25,158 nucleotides of DNA from NCBI GenBank assembly GCA_964371865.1, contig CAYJOR010000038.1:1-25158 (forward strand). Reading direction: 5' to 3'. This document shows, piece after piece, positions 15,090 through 23,085 of this stretch; the first letter of the stretch is position 1; each line of letters starts with the position of its first letter. Position numbers and translations under genes: made by a program. The notes below the pieces were generated by a model. The model ran no database searches and was not told where the DNA came from. It worked only from the letters and a program-made list of their open reading frames with translations. This DNA is from CAYJAZ01 sp964371865. GTDB taxonomy: Bacteria > Desulfobacterota > Desulfovibrionia > Desulfovibrionales > Desulfovibrionaceae.

Positions 15090-16739
15090 ATGCGTGCAGC
15101 AAAAGTTTTTAAGGAAGCATTGGTTAAAGTTTTAGCGGATAAAAATATACCTTACCCACAAAAAACAACTATTGAACCTCCTAAAGATAAAAAACACGGT
15201 GATATAGCAACAAACGTAGCTATGGTTTTGGCAAAAGAACTTGGAAAAAATCCACGAGAAATCGCAACAGATTTTCAAGCATCTTTAGCTACATACTTGC
15301 CAAATGCACGTATTGATATTGCTGGTGCCGGTTTCTTAAACTGTACTTTTGAAAATTCTTTTTGGTGGGAAACTCTTACTCTTGTTGAAAACCAAAAAGA
15401 TGATTTTGGTCAATTAACTCAAGAAAACCCACGCAGTATCCTTGTGGAATATGTTTCTGCAAACCCAACCGGTCCTCTTCATATTGGTCATGGGCGTGGC
15501 GCTGCTGTTGGTGATAGTCTCTTGCGTATTTTAAATAAAGCCGGACATAAAATTTCATCTGAATATTATATTAATGATGCCGGCAATCAAATGCGTACTC
15601 TTGGTCTTTCTATTTGGCTAAGGGCTTTAGAGTTAAAAGGAAAAAATCCTACATTCCCAGAGAGTTACTATAAAGGTGACTACATTATTGATATTGCACA
15701 AGAAATGCTTGATAAAAACCCTTCTCTTATAGAATTATCTGACGAAGAAGGAACCGATGTTTGTTATGAATACGGCATGAAAGTTATTTCTGACGGTATT
15801 AATGAAGATATGAGAGAATTTAGAGTTCACCACGATCGCTGGTTCTCAGAAAAATCTCTTCTAGAAAATAATGAAGTTCAAGAATGTTTTGATTTACTTA
15901 AAGAAAAAGGTCTTGCTTTTGAACAAGAAGATGCTCTTTGGTTCAATACTACTCAATTTGGTGATGATAAAGATCGTGTTCTGATTAAAAGTGATGGAGC
16001 TTTAACATATTTTGCCTCAGATATAGCATACCACAACAATAAATTTAATCGTGGTTATGATTATCTCATTGACGTTTGGGGTGCTGATCATCACGGATAT
16101 ATTCCACGTATGAAAGCTGCAATTACAGCTCTTGGAAGAAATCCGGAAGATGATTTCCATGTTGTTCTTATTCAATTAGTAAATCTATTGAGAAATGGGC
16201 AACCTGTTGCGATGTCTACCCGTTCAGGTGAGTTTGATACATTAAGCGATGTTGTGAAAGAAGTTGGTGTTGACGCTTCTAGATTTATGTTCCTTTCACG
16301 TAAGAGTGATAGTCCACTTGACTTTGACCTTGAACTTGTAAAACAAAGAAATCTTGATAACCCAGTATATTACGTTCAATATGCACACGCACGTGTGTTC
16401 GGTTTATTGCGTAGAGCAACAGAAGCTAACTTTGCTTTTGAAGCTATGAATAATGAGATTTTATCTCTTCTTACAACTGCTGATGATATGGAACTACTCC
16501 AAGCTATCGACCAGTTTGAAGATAATGTGTCGCATGCAGCACGCAATCTTGCACCACATACTATTTCATACTATCTTATGGATTTTGCTGGAAAAGTCCA
16601 TTCTTACTATGCAAAAAATCAAGTTCTTGGTGCTGATAACAAACTTGCAAACGCAAGATTGTTGCTTTTGAAAAATTGTGCTCAAGTAATTAAAAATGGT
16701 CTATTTTTATTAGGAGTTGAAGCTCCAGAAAGCATGTAA
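15090..16739 (+). CDS. argS: Arginyl-tRNA synthetase
   Basis: Class I synthetase that charges tRNA-Arg (549 aa). The N-terminal Add-1 domain recognises the tRNA D-loop (about residues 1-110; KHGDIATNVAMVLAKELG). The catalytic Rossmann core carries VEYVSANPTGPLHIGHGRG, with HIGH at residues 131-134; ADHHGYIPRM lies further on, and the KMSKS equivalent is replaced by AMSTRSGEF, as in many ArgS enzymes. The C-terminal helical anticodon-binding domain begins near YVQYAHARVFGLLR and ends with LLLLKNCAQVIKNGLFLLGV. A GAGGT Shine-Dalgarno fits the chosen start. The SPOR-protein gene begins ten bases after the stop. Confidence 0.97.
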   Translation: MRAAKVFKEALVKVLADKNIPYPQKTTIEPPKDKKHGDIATNVAMVLAKELGKNPREIATDFQASLATYLPNARIDIAGAGFLNCTFENSFWWETLTLVENQKDDFGQLTQENPRSILVEYVSANPTGPLHIGHGRGAAVGDSLLRILNKAGHKISSEYYINDAGNQMRTLGLSIWLRALELKGKNPTFPESYYKGDYIIDIAQEMLDKNPSLIELSDEEGTDVCYEYGMKVISDGINEDMREFRVHHDRWFSEKSLLENNEVQECFDLLKEKGLAFEQEDALWFNTTQFGDDKDRVLIKSDGALTYFASDIAYHNNKFNRGYDYLIDVWGADHHGYIPRMKAAITALGRNPEDDFHVVLIQLVNLLRNGQPVAMSTRSGEFDTLSDVVKEVGVDASRFMFLSRKSDSPLDFDLELVKQRNLDNPVYYVQYAHARVFGLLRRATEANFAFEAMNNEILSLLTTADDMELLQAIDQFEDNVSHAARNLAPHTISYYLMDFAGKVHSYYAKNQVLGADNKLANARLLLLKNCAQVIKNGLFLLGVEAPESM

Positions 16740-16749
16740 TGAGGTGAAT

Positions 16750-17898
16750 ATGCCTATACAGAAGAAATATCCATCTAAAATGAGGGGCTATTCCTCACAA
16801 AACGCACAAAGCCAAAACTCTTCGTTAGCCACTACGAAAAAAAGTGATCCACGTCCTAACGTTCGTAAAGGCGGAGCTGAAAAAGTTCAAGAAAAAACTA
16901 AATCTTCTTTGGAAGTTAACCCGGATTCTCCTCTTTTAAAAGAACAGGATAATTCTGTAAACCTTGCAGAAAAGCAACAACTTGAAGAACTTAAGAATTT
17001 AAGAATAAAATCTGCTACTAAAATACAAGCTCCACAACAAGCTGAAAAAAAAACTCCTGAAAAGCAGGAAGAAAATAAAGCTGAAAAAGAACATCATGAA
17101 AAGCTTGATGCTTTAAAGCAATCATTACAAGAATCTGAAGAAGCAAAAAAATACACGCACGTTGTAATTAAAGAAGATGAAAGTAAGCGTACAAACTCAG
17201 AGAAGCGTATGCCCCGTGAAGAACGTTTACAGGCTGCAAGTCAAAAGAATGATGCTCATAAATCTGCATGGCATTGGACGATAACCCTTCGCCCTGCCTC
17301 AGTTTTTTCGGGTATGATTATTTTGTTTATTTCTCTTGCTTTCTTCTTTACTTTTGGACTTATTGTTGGTAGAGGCTACTCACCAGAAGTTGATAGCGTG
17401 GCTCTTACAACTATTACATCTAATAGTAACAATCCAAATTCTCAATCTTCAGAGATTCTTAAGGCTGAAGAGTTGCTGTACCAAACAGCATTAAAAGAAC
17501 AAGGAAATCCTACAGTTCCCACACAAGTAGTAACTGGGCAAACTCCACCTACGCAAAATACTGATAGTATAGTTCCATATCCTATTGGCGGAAATAACAG
17601 TACACAATCTACAAGTCAACCTTCTCAAGCTGTAGAAGAAGCAGTTAATCCTTTCGAGATCTATGAATATGTTTTACGTGTAGCTTCTTTCAAAAATAAC
17701 AAATCGGCAAATACTCTTAAAGATAGACTTAGTAAGGATAATATAAGAGCAAGTGTTTCAAAAGCTGGTGCATGGTATTTTGTTAATGTAAGCTTTAGGG
17801 GTACTCAAGATTCTTTTGATCATATGCGTACAGGCCTTAAAAAATACTCGATTAAAGACTCTATCCTTATGGAAAAAGATGTTCTTCAATTAGATTAA
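16750..17898 (+). CDS. Membrane-anchored SPOR-domain protein
   Basis: A probable bitopic inner-membrane protein that binds denuded septal peptidoglycan through its SPOR domain. The ATG at 16750, with GAGGTG just upstream, gives 382 aa; an earlier ATG at 16717 overlaps argS. A long, charged, Lys/Glu/Gln-rich cytoplasmic region (about 1-180, partly coiled coil) leads to one transmembrane helix (about 182-208; SGMIILFISLAFFFTFGLIV). A Ser/Thr/Gln/Pro-rich periplasmic linker and a C-terminal SPOR domain follow (about 305-382; YVLRVASFKNNKSANTLKDR, AWYFVNVSF). The layout resembles FtsN and DedD, but the sequence does not justify either name. A strong terminator follows. Confidence 0.85.
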   Translation: MPIQKKYPSKMRGYSSQNAQSQNSSLATTKKSDPRPNVRKGGAEKVQEKTKSSLEVNPDSPLLKEQDNSVNLAEKQQLEELKNLRIKSATKIQAPQQAEKKTPEKQEENKAEKEHHEKLDALKQSLQESEEAKKYTHVVIKEDESKRTNSEKRMPREERLQAASQKNDAHKSAWHWTITLRPASVFSGMIILFISLAFFFTFGLIVGRGYSPEVDSVALTTITSNSNNPNSQSSEILKAEELLYQTALKEQGNPTVPTQVVTGQTPPTQNTDSIVPYPIGGNNSTQSTSQPSQAVEEAVNPFEIYEYVLRVASFKNNKSANTLKDRLSKDNIRASVSKAGAWYFVNVSFRGTQDSFDHMRTGLKKYSIKDSILMEKDVLQLD

Positions 17899-17931
17899 TT
17901 TATAAAAGACTATTTTATATAGTATAATATC

Positions 17932-17962
17932 AACGCTTATCATTATTATGGTAAGCGTTTTT
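17932..17962 (+). terminator. Intrinsic terminator after the SPOR gene
   Basis: AACGCTTA pairs with TAAGCGTT, with four further inner pairs, and the stem runs directly into TTTTT. It closes the argS-SPOR unit. Confidence 0.85.
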
Positions 17963-18042
17963 ATATTCATATATTAGAATTTAAGAAAATAAATAAAACT
18001 TACAACACTTAGACTATAAGATAAAGTATTTTTAAAACGGCA

Positions 18043-18069
18043 GGGGGAAGAGATAAAATCCCTTCCCCC
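18043..18069 (-). terminator. Terminator of the flagellin gene
   Basis: GGGGGAAG pairs with CTTCCCCC over 8 bp. On the minus strand it is followed by TGCCGTTTT. It lies about 48 bases beyond the flagellin stop. Confidence 0.7.
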
Positions 18070-18117
18070 AATAACTTTTACAACATTCAAATGTTTGCTA
18101 TTTGCCTTATTCGGAAA

Positions 18118-19017
18118 TTATCCGATAAGCTGAGCAGCCATTTGTGGCATTGAGTTAGCTTGAGCAAGCATTGAAACCGCAGACTGTGTAAGAATTTGGT
18201 TTTTAGTGAAAACTGTCATTTCTGTAGCAACGTCAACGTCACGGATACGTGATTCAGCAGCAGTTAGGTTTTCAGCTTGGATTTCAAGGTTAGAAATGGT
18301 GTTTTCTAAACGGTTTTGAAGTGAACCAAGGTGAGCACGAATATTGTCTTTAGAAACAATAGCTGCTTCGATAGCGTCAAGAGCAAGCTGAGCATTTCTT
18401 TGTGTAGAAACGTCATGTCCAGCTGCTTCTGCAGTTGCATCATTTGAAGAATTACCAATACCTAGAGCTGATGCACTAACTTCACCGATTTGGATATAGT
18501 AATAATCTTCAGCAGAGTTATTGCTTGGTCCAAAGTGAACTTTCAATTTACCGGTTGATGTCATTCCAGTACCATCATGTGCAGCACCAGATAGAGTACC
18601 ATCAAGAAGGTGAACACCATTGAAGTTGGTTGCTGCAGCGATACGTGTGATTTCTGACGCCATTTGTTGATATTCTGAGTCAATAATCAAACGTTGAACG
18701 CTGTCGTAAGTACCGGTAGCTGCTTGTTCAGCTAATTCTTTCATACGAATAAGTTTTTCATCGATAACGCCCATAGCACCATCAGCTGTTTGAATAAGAG
18801 AGATAGCATCGTTAGCGTTACGTACACCTTGTTGATATGCTTTGACATCAGCACGCATAAGTTCACTAATTGCAAGTCCCGCAGCATCGTCAGCAGCACT
18901 GTTGATACGCATACCTGATGATAGTTTTTCGATTGAACTGCCCAATTCTTTATAATGATTGTTAAGAAGACGTTGGGTATTATTAGCCATTAAGTTGTTG
19001 TTAATTACCATTGACAT
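18118..19017 (-). CDS. fliC: Flagellin
   Basis: Filament subunit, exported by the flagellar type III apparatus. The start at 19017 is chosen because GGAGG lies eight bases upstream, giving 299 aa; an ATG five codons earlier lies on the Shine-Dalgarno itself. The N-terminal D0/D1 helices (NNNLMANNTQRLLNN, IEKLSSGMRINSAADDAAGL, NANDAISLIQTADGAM) and C-terminal D0 (IRDVDVATEMTVFTKNQIL, MLAQANSMPQMAAQLIG) are intact. The variable central domain is short. The D1 segment LIRMKELAEQ keeps the Arg equivalent to Salmonella R90, so TLR5 recognition is plausible. It is monocistronic, with its own sigma-28-like promoter and a CsrA-like leader. Confidence 0.96.
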   Translation of the reverse strand: MSMVINNNLMANNTQRLLNNHYKELGSSIEKLSSGMRINSAADDAAGLAISELMRADVKAYQQGVRNANDAISLIQTADGAMGVIDEKLIRMKELAEQAATGTYDSVQRLIIDSEYQQMASEITRIAAATNFNGVHLLDGTLSGAAHDGTGMTSTGKLKVHFGPSNNSAEDYYYIQIGEVSASALGIGNSSNDATAEAAGHDVSTQRNAQLALDAIEAAIVSKDNIRAHLGSLQNRLENTISNLEIQAENLTAAESRIRDVDVATEMTVFTKNQILTQSAVSMLAQANSMPQMAAQLIG

Positions 19018-19025
19018 GATGAATT

Positions 19026-19079
19026 CCTCCATGAATTTCGATCAATTATTAATTATGAGCACTGCATCCATGCTGTGCT
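19026..19079 (-). promoter_or_regulatory. CsrA-like binding sites in the flagellin leader
   Basis: On the minus strand a hairpin at 19079-19058 (AGCACAGC with GCAGTGCT, one mismatch) presents ATGGAT in its 6-nt loop, matching the ANGGA core bound by CsrA. A second ANGGA (ATGGAGG, 19032-19026) is the Shine-Dalgarno itself, 39 bases away. One site in a hairpin loop and one on the ribosome-binding site is the arrangement known for Bacillus hag. Confidence 0.6.
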
Positions 19080-19100
19080 TTTACCGTTTGGTTAAACTCC

Positions 19101-19127
19101 TTATCGACGTCGAGAATTTTATTAATA
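19101..19127 (-). promoter_or_regulatory. Sigma-28-like promoter of flagellin
   Basis: GTCGATAA (19108-19101) matches seven of eight bases of the FliA -10 consensus GCCGATAA. The -35 at the 15-base spacing (TATT) is poor. Confidence 0.45.
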
Positions 19128-19340
19128 GGCTTTTTGATAACTTTTTTTATAAAATACTAAAATTTAAATTAAAACTCAATTAATTCAAATTCTTTTTTAT
19201 TAGTTTAATTTTACAAATACCCCATTATTTCTTTGTCAACTTATTCGATTTCAATTTTTTGTATTTTAAAATTCTGTTTTTGCTCGAATTTAGATATAAA
19301 AAGATTCATATTTTACTCTAAAACCTCCTCAAGACTTTGC
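19128..19340. other. A+T-rich divergent intergenic region
   Basis: Middle of the 416-base gap between flagellin and carboxynorspermidine synthase. Apart from the promoters listed on each side, only A+T-rich sequence is seen. Confidence 0.6.
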
Positions 19341-19368
19341 TTGACAAGCAAAATATTTCCTTTATAAG
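19341..19368 (+). promoter_or_regulatory. Sigma-70 promoter of carboxynorspermidine synthase
   Basis: A perfect TTGACA (19341-19346), a 16-base spacer and TATAAG (19363-19368), 65 bases before the start codon. It is the best sigma-70-type promoter in the window. Confidence 0.75.
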
Positions 19369-19433
19369 TCAAGGTATATTTGTAAGTAGAAATATCTTTA
19401 CAAAAGTGAATGTATTAATATAAGGAGAGCTAT

Positions 19434-20624
19434 ATGTCAAAAGTTCTTATTATCGGTGCGGGTGGCGTAAGTAATGTTGTTGTACACAAGTGTGCTATGA
19501 ATGCTGACGTTTTTACTGAAATTCACCTTGCAAGTCGTACAAAATCTCGTTGTGACGCTATTGCTGAAGATGTAAAAAAACGTACCGGACAAACAATCCA
19601 CACCTATAAAGTAGATGCGGATAATGTTCCTGAATTGGTTGAGCTTATCAAGAAAATTCAACCTGAACTTGTTATGAATATCGCACTTCCATATCAAGAT
19701 TTACATATTATGGATGCGTGCCTTGAAACAAACGTGCACTATCTTGATACCGCAAACTATGAACCATTAGATACAGCTAAATTTGAATATAAATGGCAAT
19801 GGGAATATCAAGAACGCTTTAAAGAAAAAGGTCTTATGGCTCTTCTTGGTTCCGGTTTTGACCCAGGCGTAACAAACGTTTTCGCCGCTTATGTTATGAA
19901 ACACTGCCTAGATACGGTTGAAGTTCTTGATATCATTGATGCAAATGCCGGCGATCATGGTCTACCATTTGCAACAAACTTCAATCCTGAAATCAATCTG
20001 CGTGAAGTAACAGCAAAAGGTCGCTATTGGGAAAGAGGTGAATGGCTAGAAACTGATCCCCTTGCTTGGAAGATGAGTTTTGATTTTCCTGAAGGTATTG
20101 GCCCAAAAAACTGTTATCTTATGTATCATGAAGAACTAGAAAGTTTAGTGCTCAACCTTAAAGGTCTTAAACGCGCTCGCTTCTGGATGACTTTTGGCGA
20201 TGCTTACCTCAACCACTTAAAAGTTTTTGATAATATCGGAATTACATCTATTGAACCTATTGAATACCAAGGTCAAGAAATTGTTCCAATGCAGTTCCTT
20301 GCTAAACTTCTTCCTGACCCATCATCATTAGGCCCACGTACAAAAGGTAAAACCTGTATTGGTAACGTAATGAAAGGTGAAAAGAACGGCGAAGAAAAAA
20401 CTTTCTATATCTATAATATTTGTGACCATGAAGAATGCTATAAAGAAGTTGGATCTCAAGCTATTTCTTACACAACTGGTGTTCCTGCCGTTGTGGGTGC
20501 TATGATGATGTTACAAAAAAAATGGATGAAAGCCGGTGTATGGAACATGGAACAACTTGATCCAGATCCATTCCTTGAAGCTCTTTCTAAAAATGGTCTT
20601 CCATATACTGTAACTGAGTTATAA
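19434..20624 (+). CDS. Carboxynorspermidine synthase (carboxynorspermidine dehydrogenase)
   Basis: Saccharopine-dehydrogenase-family enzyme (396 aa) that condenses aspartate semialdehyde with putrescine or diaminopropane using NADPH. This is the first step of the SAM-independent spermidine/norspermidine route used by many gut and marine bacteria. The N-terminal Rossmann motif is IIGAGGVSNVV (about residues 6-16). NIALPYQDLHIMDACLE, YLDTANYE, LLGSGFDPGVTNVFAAY and GLPFATNFNPEINLREV are strongly conserved family features that distinguish it from lysine-pathway saccharopine dehydrogenases. A Shine-Dalgarno (AAGGAGAG) and a near-consensus promoter precede it and a strong terminator follows, so it is transcribed alone. 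The partner decarboxylase (nspC type) is not in the window. Confidence 0.92.
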   Translation: MSKVLIIGAGGVSNVVVHKCAMNADVFTEIHLASRTKSRCDAIAEDVKKRTGQTIHTYKVDADNVPELVELIKKIQPELVMNIALPYQDLHIMDACLETNVHYLDTANYEPLDTAKFEYKWQWEYQERFKEKGLMALLGSGFDPGVTNVFAAYVMKHCLDTVEVLDIIDANAGDHGLPFATNFNPEINLREVTAKGRYWERGEWLETDPLAWKMSFDFPEGIGPKNCYLMYHEELESLVLNLKGLKRARFWMTFGDAYLNHLKVFDNIGITSIEPIEYQGQEIVPMQFLAKLLPDPSSLGPRTKGKTCIGNVMKGEKNGEEKTFYIYNICDHEECYKEVGSQAISYTTGVPAVVGAMMMLQKKWMKAGVWNMEQLDPDPFLEALSKNGLPYTVTEL

Positions 20625-20656
20625 GAATCTTTTACTGTAGCGATATTAAAAACAAA

Positions 20657-20700
20657 ATGCCTTCCCTTAAATATGTTAACACATACTTGAGGGAAGGCAT
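20657..20700. terminator. Strong, probably bidirectional terminator
   Basis: ATGCCTTCCCTTAA pairs with TTGAGGGAAGGCAT (one wobble), and the stem continues with five inner pairs. A T-run follows on the plus strand (ATATTTTT) and also on the minus strand (TTTTGTTTTT). It lies between convergent genes. Confidence 0.85.
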
Positions 20701-20773
20701 CATATTTTTAATTATTGTTTTAGTAAAAAGTGAAATTTCAGGAAAATAACTTCTAAAAGCTTCTTTTTAAAAA

Positions 20774-21262
20774 CTACTCTGAATCTTCAATAGCAGAACG
20801 TAACTTTTCTTCATCTGTATGTGAAAGGGAGGTTTGTATAATTTTACCGCCCTCACCTTTTAGCTCGTCAAGAACTTTATCGAAAACTATATTATCAAGA
20901 AGCACAAAAAGCATTGAGGAATCACTTGTAAGGTTTTCGGCAAGCTCTTCCATAAATTTATCATTAATTCCAACGTCTGAAAGTGCGCCTGCAACAGCTC
21001 CTGTGCCAGCTCCTGCTGCAAATCCTAGCAGAGGATTGAGAAAGAGAACTCCTACAAGTAATCCCCAAAAGCCACCACTTGCCGCCCCTGCCGCTGTAAG
21101 ATTGTACATTTGATGCAGCTTTACTTTTCCATCTTGGTTTTTCTTTGCTACAACTGCATCTTCAATACTAACTAAATAATCTTTTTGCATTTTCATGAGT
21201 TTAAGGCGGACTTCATCTGCTTTAAATTCATTATCATAAGAAACAACTAATAGTGTACTCAT
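20774..21262 (-). CDS. DUF1269 family membrane protein
   Basis: A 162-aa protein of the DUF1269 type, function unknown. It starts with a ferredoxin-like segment, STLLVVSYDNEFKADEVR, followed by a Gly/Ala-rich hydrophobic stretch at about residues 56-95 (AAGAASGGFWGLLVGVLFLN, GFAAGAGTGAVAGAL) that could form one or two membrane helices with glycine-zipper character. The soluble C-terminal part (DSSMLFVLLDNIVFDKVL) recalls the family's repeated domain. The Shine-Dalgarno AAGGAGT lies five bases before the ATG. The gene is alone on its strand between a bidirectional terminator and a 218-base gap. Membership rests on pattern recognition, not a search. Confidence 0.8.
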   Translation of the reverse strand: MSTLLVVSYDNEFKADEVRLKLMKMQKDYLVSIEDAVVAKKNQDGKVKLHQMYNLTAAGAASGGFWGLLVGVLFLNPLLGFAAGAGTGAVAGALSDVGINDKFMEELAENLTSDSSMLFVLLDNIVFDKVLDELKGEGGKIIQTSLSHTDEEKLRSAIEDSE

Positions 21263-21362
21263 TCTTTACTCCTTATTTTTGTTTAGGATATTTTATAATA
21301 AAGTAAAAATCAAGACTACAGAATTATATTCTTATTTAGAAATTTTATTTAGAAACACACCC

Positions 21363-21378
21363 TAGAAAAACATCCTAG
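21363..21378. repeat. 16-nt dispersed motif, copy 2
   Basis: TAGAAAAACATCCTAG, identical to 7835-7850 and in the same orientation. It lies 100 bases upstream of the DUF1269 gene start. Confidence 0.35.
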
Positions 21379-21411
21379 TATTACAAGATTTTTTTCAAAG
21401 TACTTAAACCA

Positions 21412-21443
21412 AGAAAAGCAAAGATTTTTATCTTTGCTTTTCT
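21412..21443 (-). terminator. 14-bp perfect hairpin after the small membrane gene
   Basis: AGAAAAGCAAAGAT and ATCTTTGCTTTTCT pair perfectly around a T4 loop, 37 bases beyond the 74-aa gene's stop. The T-run after the stem is poor on the minus strand (TTGGTTT), so termination is likely but not certain. Confidence 0.6.
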
Positions 21444-21480
21444 CGAAAAATTAGGAAATGTGGTTTACAGTGTTTTTATA

Positions 21481-21705
21481 CTATCTGTGAAGAGCTTTGT
21501 GAGGTGCGAAATGACGAAGGAATGAAGTGTAAGAAAAGCCCATAATAACTGATACAACCATAAGAGCAATAGAAAGCAGTACTGAATAGCTTTCTCTCAA
21601 ATAAGGTTGAACACCTATTGATACTGCTCCGAGGGTGAAAATGATAGCACAGAAAAGGTACACTAGTTGACGATTGTGTAAAAGTACTAAAAAGAAATGA
21701 TGCAT
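21481..21705 (-). CDS. Small two-helix membrane protein, unknown
   Basis: The start at 21705 is preferred: AAGGAG lies seven bases upstream, whereas the ATG at 21723 has no ribosome-binding site. The 74-aa product has a short N-terminus (MHHFFLVLLHNRQ), a first membrane helix (VYLFCAIIFTLGAVSIGV), a short loop (QPYLRES) and a second helix (YSVLLSIALMVVSVIMGF), then a basic, His-containing tail (FLRHFAPHKALHR). No family is recognised. A good sigma-70-type promoter is found about 82 bases upstream. The promoter, Shine-Dalgarno and hairpin terminator together make it a credible single-gene unit. Confidence 0.65.
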   Translation of the reverse strand: MHHFFLVLLHNRQLVYLFCAIIFTLGAVSIGVQPYLRESYSVLLSIALMVVSVIMGFSYTSFLRHFAPHKALHR

Positions 21706-21786
21706 GACTTGGCTCCTTGCCATAAAAAATTATTTTTAATTTATGTTTATGATTGAGTAAACAATCAACGTTTTCCCGTTAAGAAA

Positions 21787-21815
21787 GAGATATACCCGTT
21801 CCATTCAAAAGTCAA
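21787..21815 (-). promoter_or_regulatory. Sigma-70-type promoter of the 74-aa membrane gene
   Basis: On the minus strand TTGACT (21815-21810), a 17-base spacer and TATCTC (21792-21787). Confidence 0.55.
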
Positions 21816-21951
21816 GCGTTTTAATCTGTTTTTATGAAAATTTTTTATACAAATACTCAAAAAATTAAATTTACATCAAAATTATTGATAATATATTCCT
21901 TAGAATGAAATAAATTTAACAAGCTCAGTTTCAAAAAACTAGCTAGCATTC

Positions 21952-21977
21952 TGATATAATCTATTGAAAATTTTCAA
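21952..21977 (+). promoter_or_regulatory. Extended -10 promoter with palindrome, upstream of lpxD
   Basis: TGATATAAT (21952-21960) is a perfect extended -10. A perfect 14-bp palindrome, TTGAAAATTTTCAA (21964-21977), lies where transcription would begin and could be a repressor site. The lpxD start is 80 bases further. Otherwise the 334-base gap 21724-22057 holds only the divergent promoter at 21787-21815. Confidence 0.5.
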
Positions 21978-22057
21978 ATTAATTTTGTCTGGGGATAAAT
22001 TCTTGCTTAATTGTTGGCATCATGTTAAAAGAGTCGGATATAAGCGAGGTAACAGAT

Positions 22058-23071
22058 ATGAAGCTATCAAAAATTGCTGAATTATTAAATTGTTCCTATA
22101 AGGGTGAAGATATCGAAATACTAGGAGTGAATACTCTTGATTCTGCCACCTCGGAACAGTTATCTTTTTTAGCAAACCCCAAATACATAAAAGCTCTTGC
22201 CGCTACAAGTGCTGGTGCTATTATTGTTAAAGAAGACTTTGCCGAAAATGTGCCTACTGCAATAATTTCTACAAAACCTTATGAAGATTTTGCACGTTGC
22301 ATTTTTATGTTTGCGAAAAAACAAGGCTTTTATAAAGATATAAGCGAGCAAGCTTACATTCATGAAAGTGCTAAACTTGGCAAAAACTGCATAATCTACC
22401 CTTTTGTGACAATAGGTGAAAATGTTGTAATTGGTGATAATTGCACAATTTACTCTAGCGTATATATTGGTGAAAATTGTATAATCGGTGACGATTGCAC
22501 AATCTATCCTAACGTTTCAATCATGGCAGACAGCGAATTAGGCGATTCTTGTTGCATACAACCGGGTGCAGTAATCGGTGCTGAGGGCTTTGGCTTTGTG
22601 CCTACTCCAATGGGAATTCAAAAAATTCCACAAATCGGTAAAGCTGTATTAAAAGATAGAGTCGAAATTGGAGCAAACACCTGTGTAGATAGAGCTGCTC
22701 TTGACGTTACTCTTGTAGAAAATGGAAGCTGCCTTGATAACCTTGTTCAGATTGGGCATAATGTAAAAATCGGTAAAAACAACCTTATTATATCTCAAGT
22801 AGGTATCGCAGGTTCAACTACCACCGGTGATAACGTTATTCTTGCTGCACAAGCAGGAGTTGCAGGCCATTTACATATTGGCTCTAACAGTACTGTTGCA
22901 CCAAAAAGTGGCGTAGCAAAAGACGTACCTGAAAATGTTACGATGGGTGGAACTCCGCTTACCGATCAAAAAAACTATATGCGTACATTGGCTCTTATGC
23001 CACGTTTCCCTGAGATTTTTAAACGTCTCAGCAAAATTGAAAAAGAACTTAATATTAATAATGATGAATAA
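22058..23071 (+). CDS. lpxD: UDP-3-O-(3-hydroxyacyl)glucosamine N-acyltransferase
   Basis: Adds the N-linked hydroxyacyl chain to the glucosamine unit in the third step of lipid A synthesis, using acyl-ACP. The ATG at 22058 follows GAGGT and gives 337 aa; an ATG at 22022 is in frame but lacks a good ribosome-binding site. The N-terminal uridine-binding domain (LSKIAELLNCSYKG, SFLANPKY) precedes a left-handed beta helix of hexapeptide repeats (about 105-300). The catalytic His lies in LVQIGHNVKIG near residue 233, and the C-terminal helices include RTLALMPRFPEIFKRLSKIE. It is first in the cluster: fabZ starts 14 bases on. A promoter with a palindromic element is upstream. Confidence 0.95.
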   Translation: MKLSKIAELLNCSYKGEDIEILGVNTLDSATSEQLSFLANPKYIKALAATSAGAIIVKEDFAENVPTAIISTKPYEDFARCIFMFAKKQGFYKDISEQAYIHESAKLGKNCIIYPFVTIGENVVIGDNCTIYSSVYIGENCIIGDDCTIYPNVSIMADSELGDSCCIQPGAVIGAEGFGFVPTPMGIQKIPQIGKAVLKDRVEIGANTCVDRAALDVTLVENGSCLDNLVQIGHNVKIGKNNLIISQVGIAGSTTTGDNVILAAQAGVAGHLHIGSNSTVAPKSGVAKDVPENVTMGGTPLTDQKNYMRTLALMPRFPEIFKRLSKIEKELNINNDE

Positions 23072-23085
23072 TTTAGGAGGAAATA

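Noticed and set aside
21991..22007. GG-N10-GC sigma-54-like spacing upstream of lpxD
   Set aside because: Poor -24 element; a perfect extended -10 just upstream is the better promoter.
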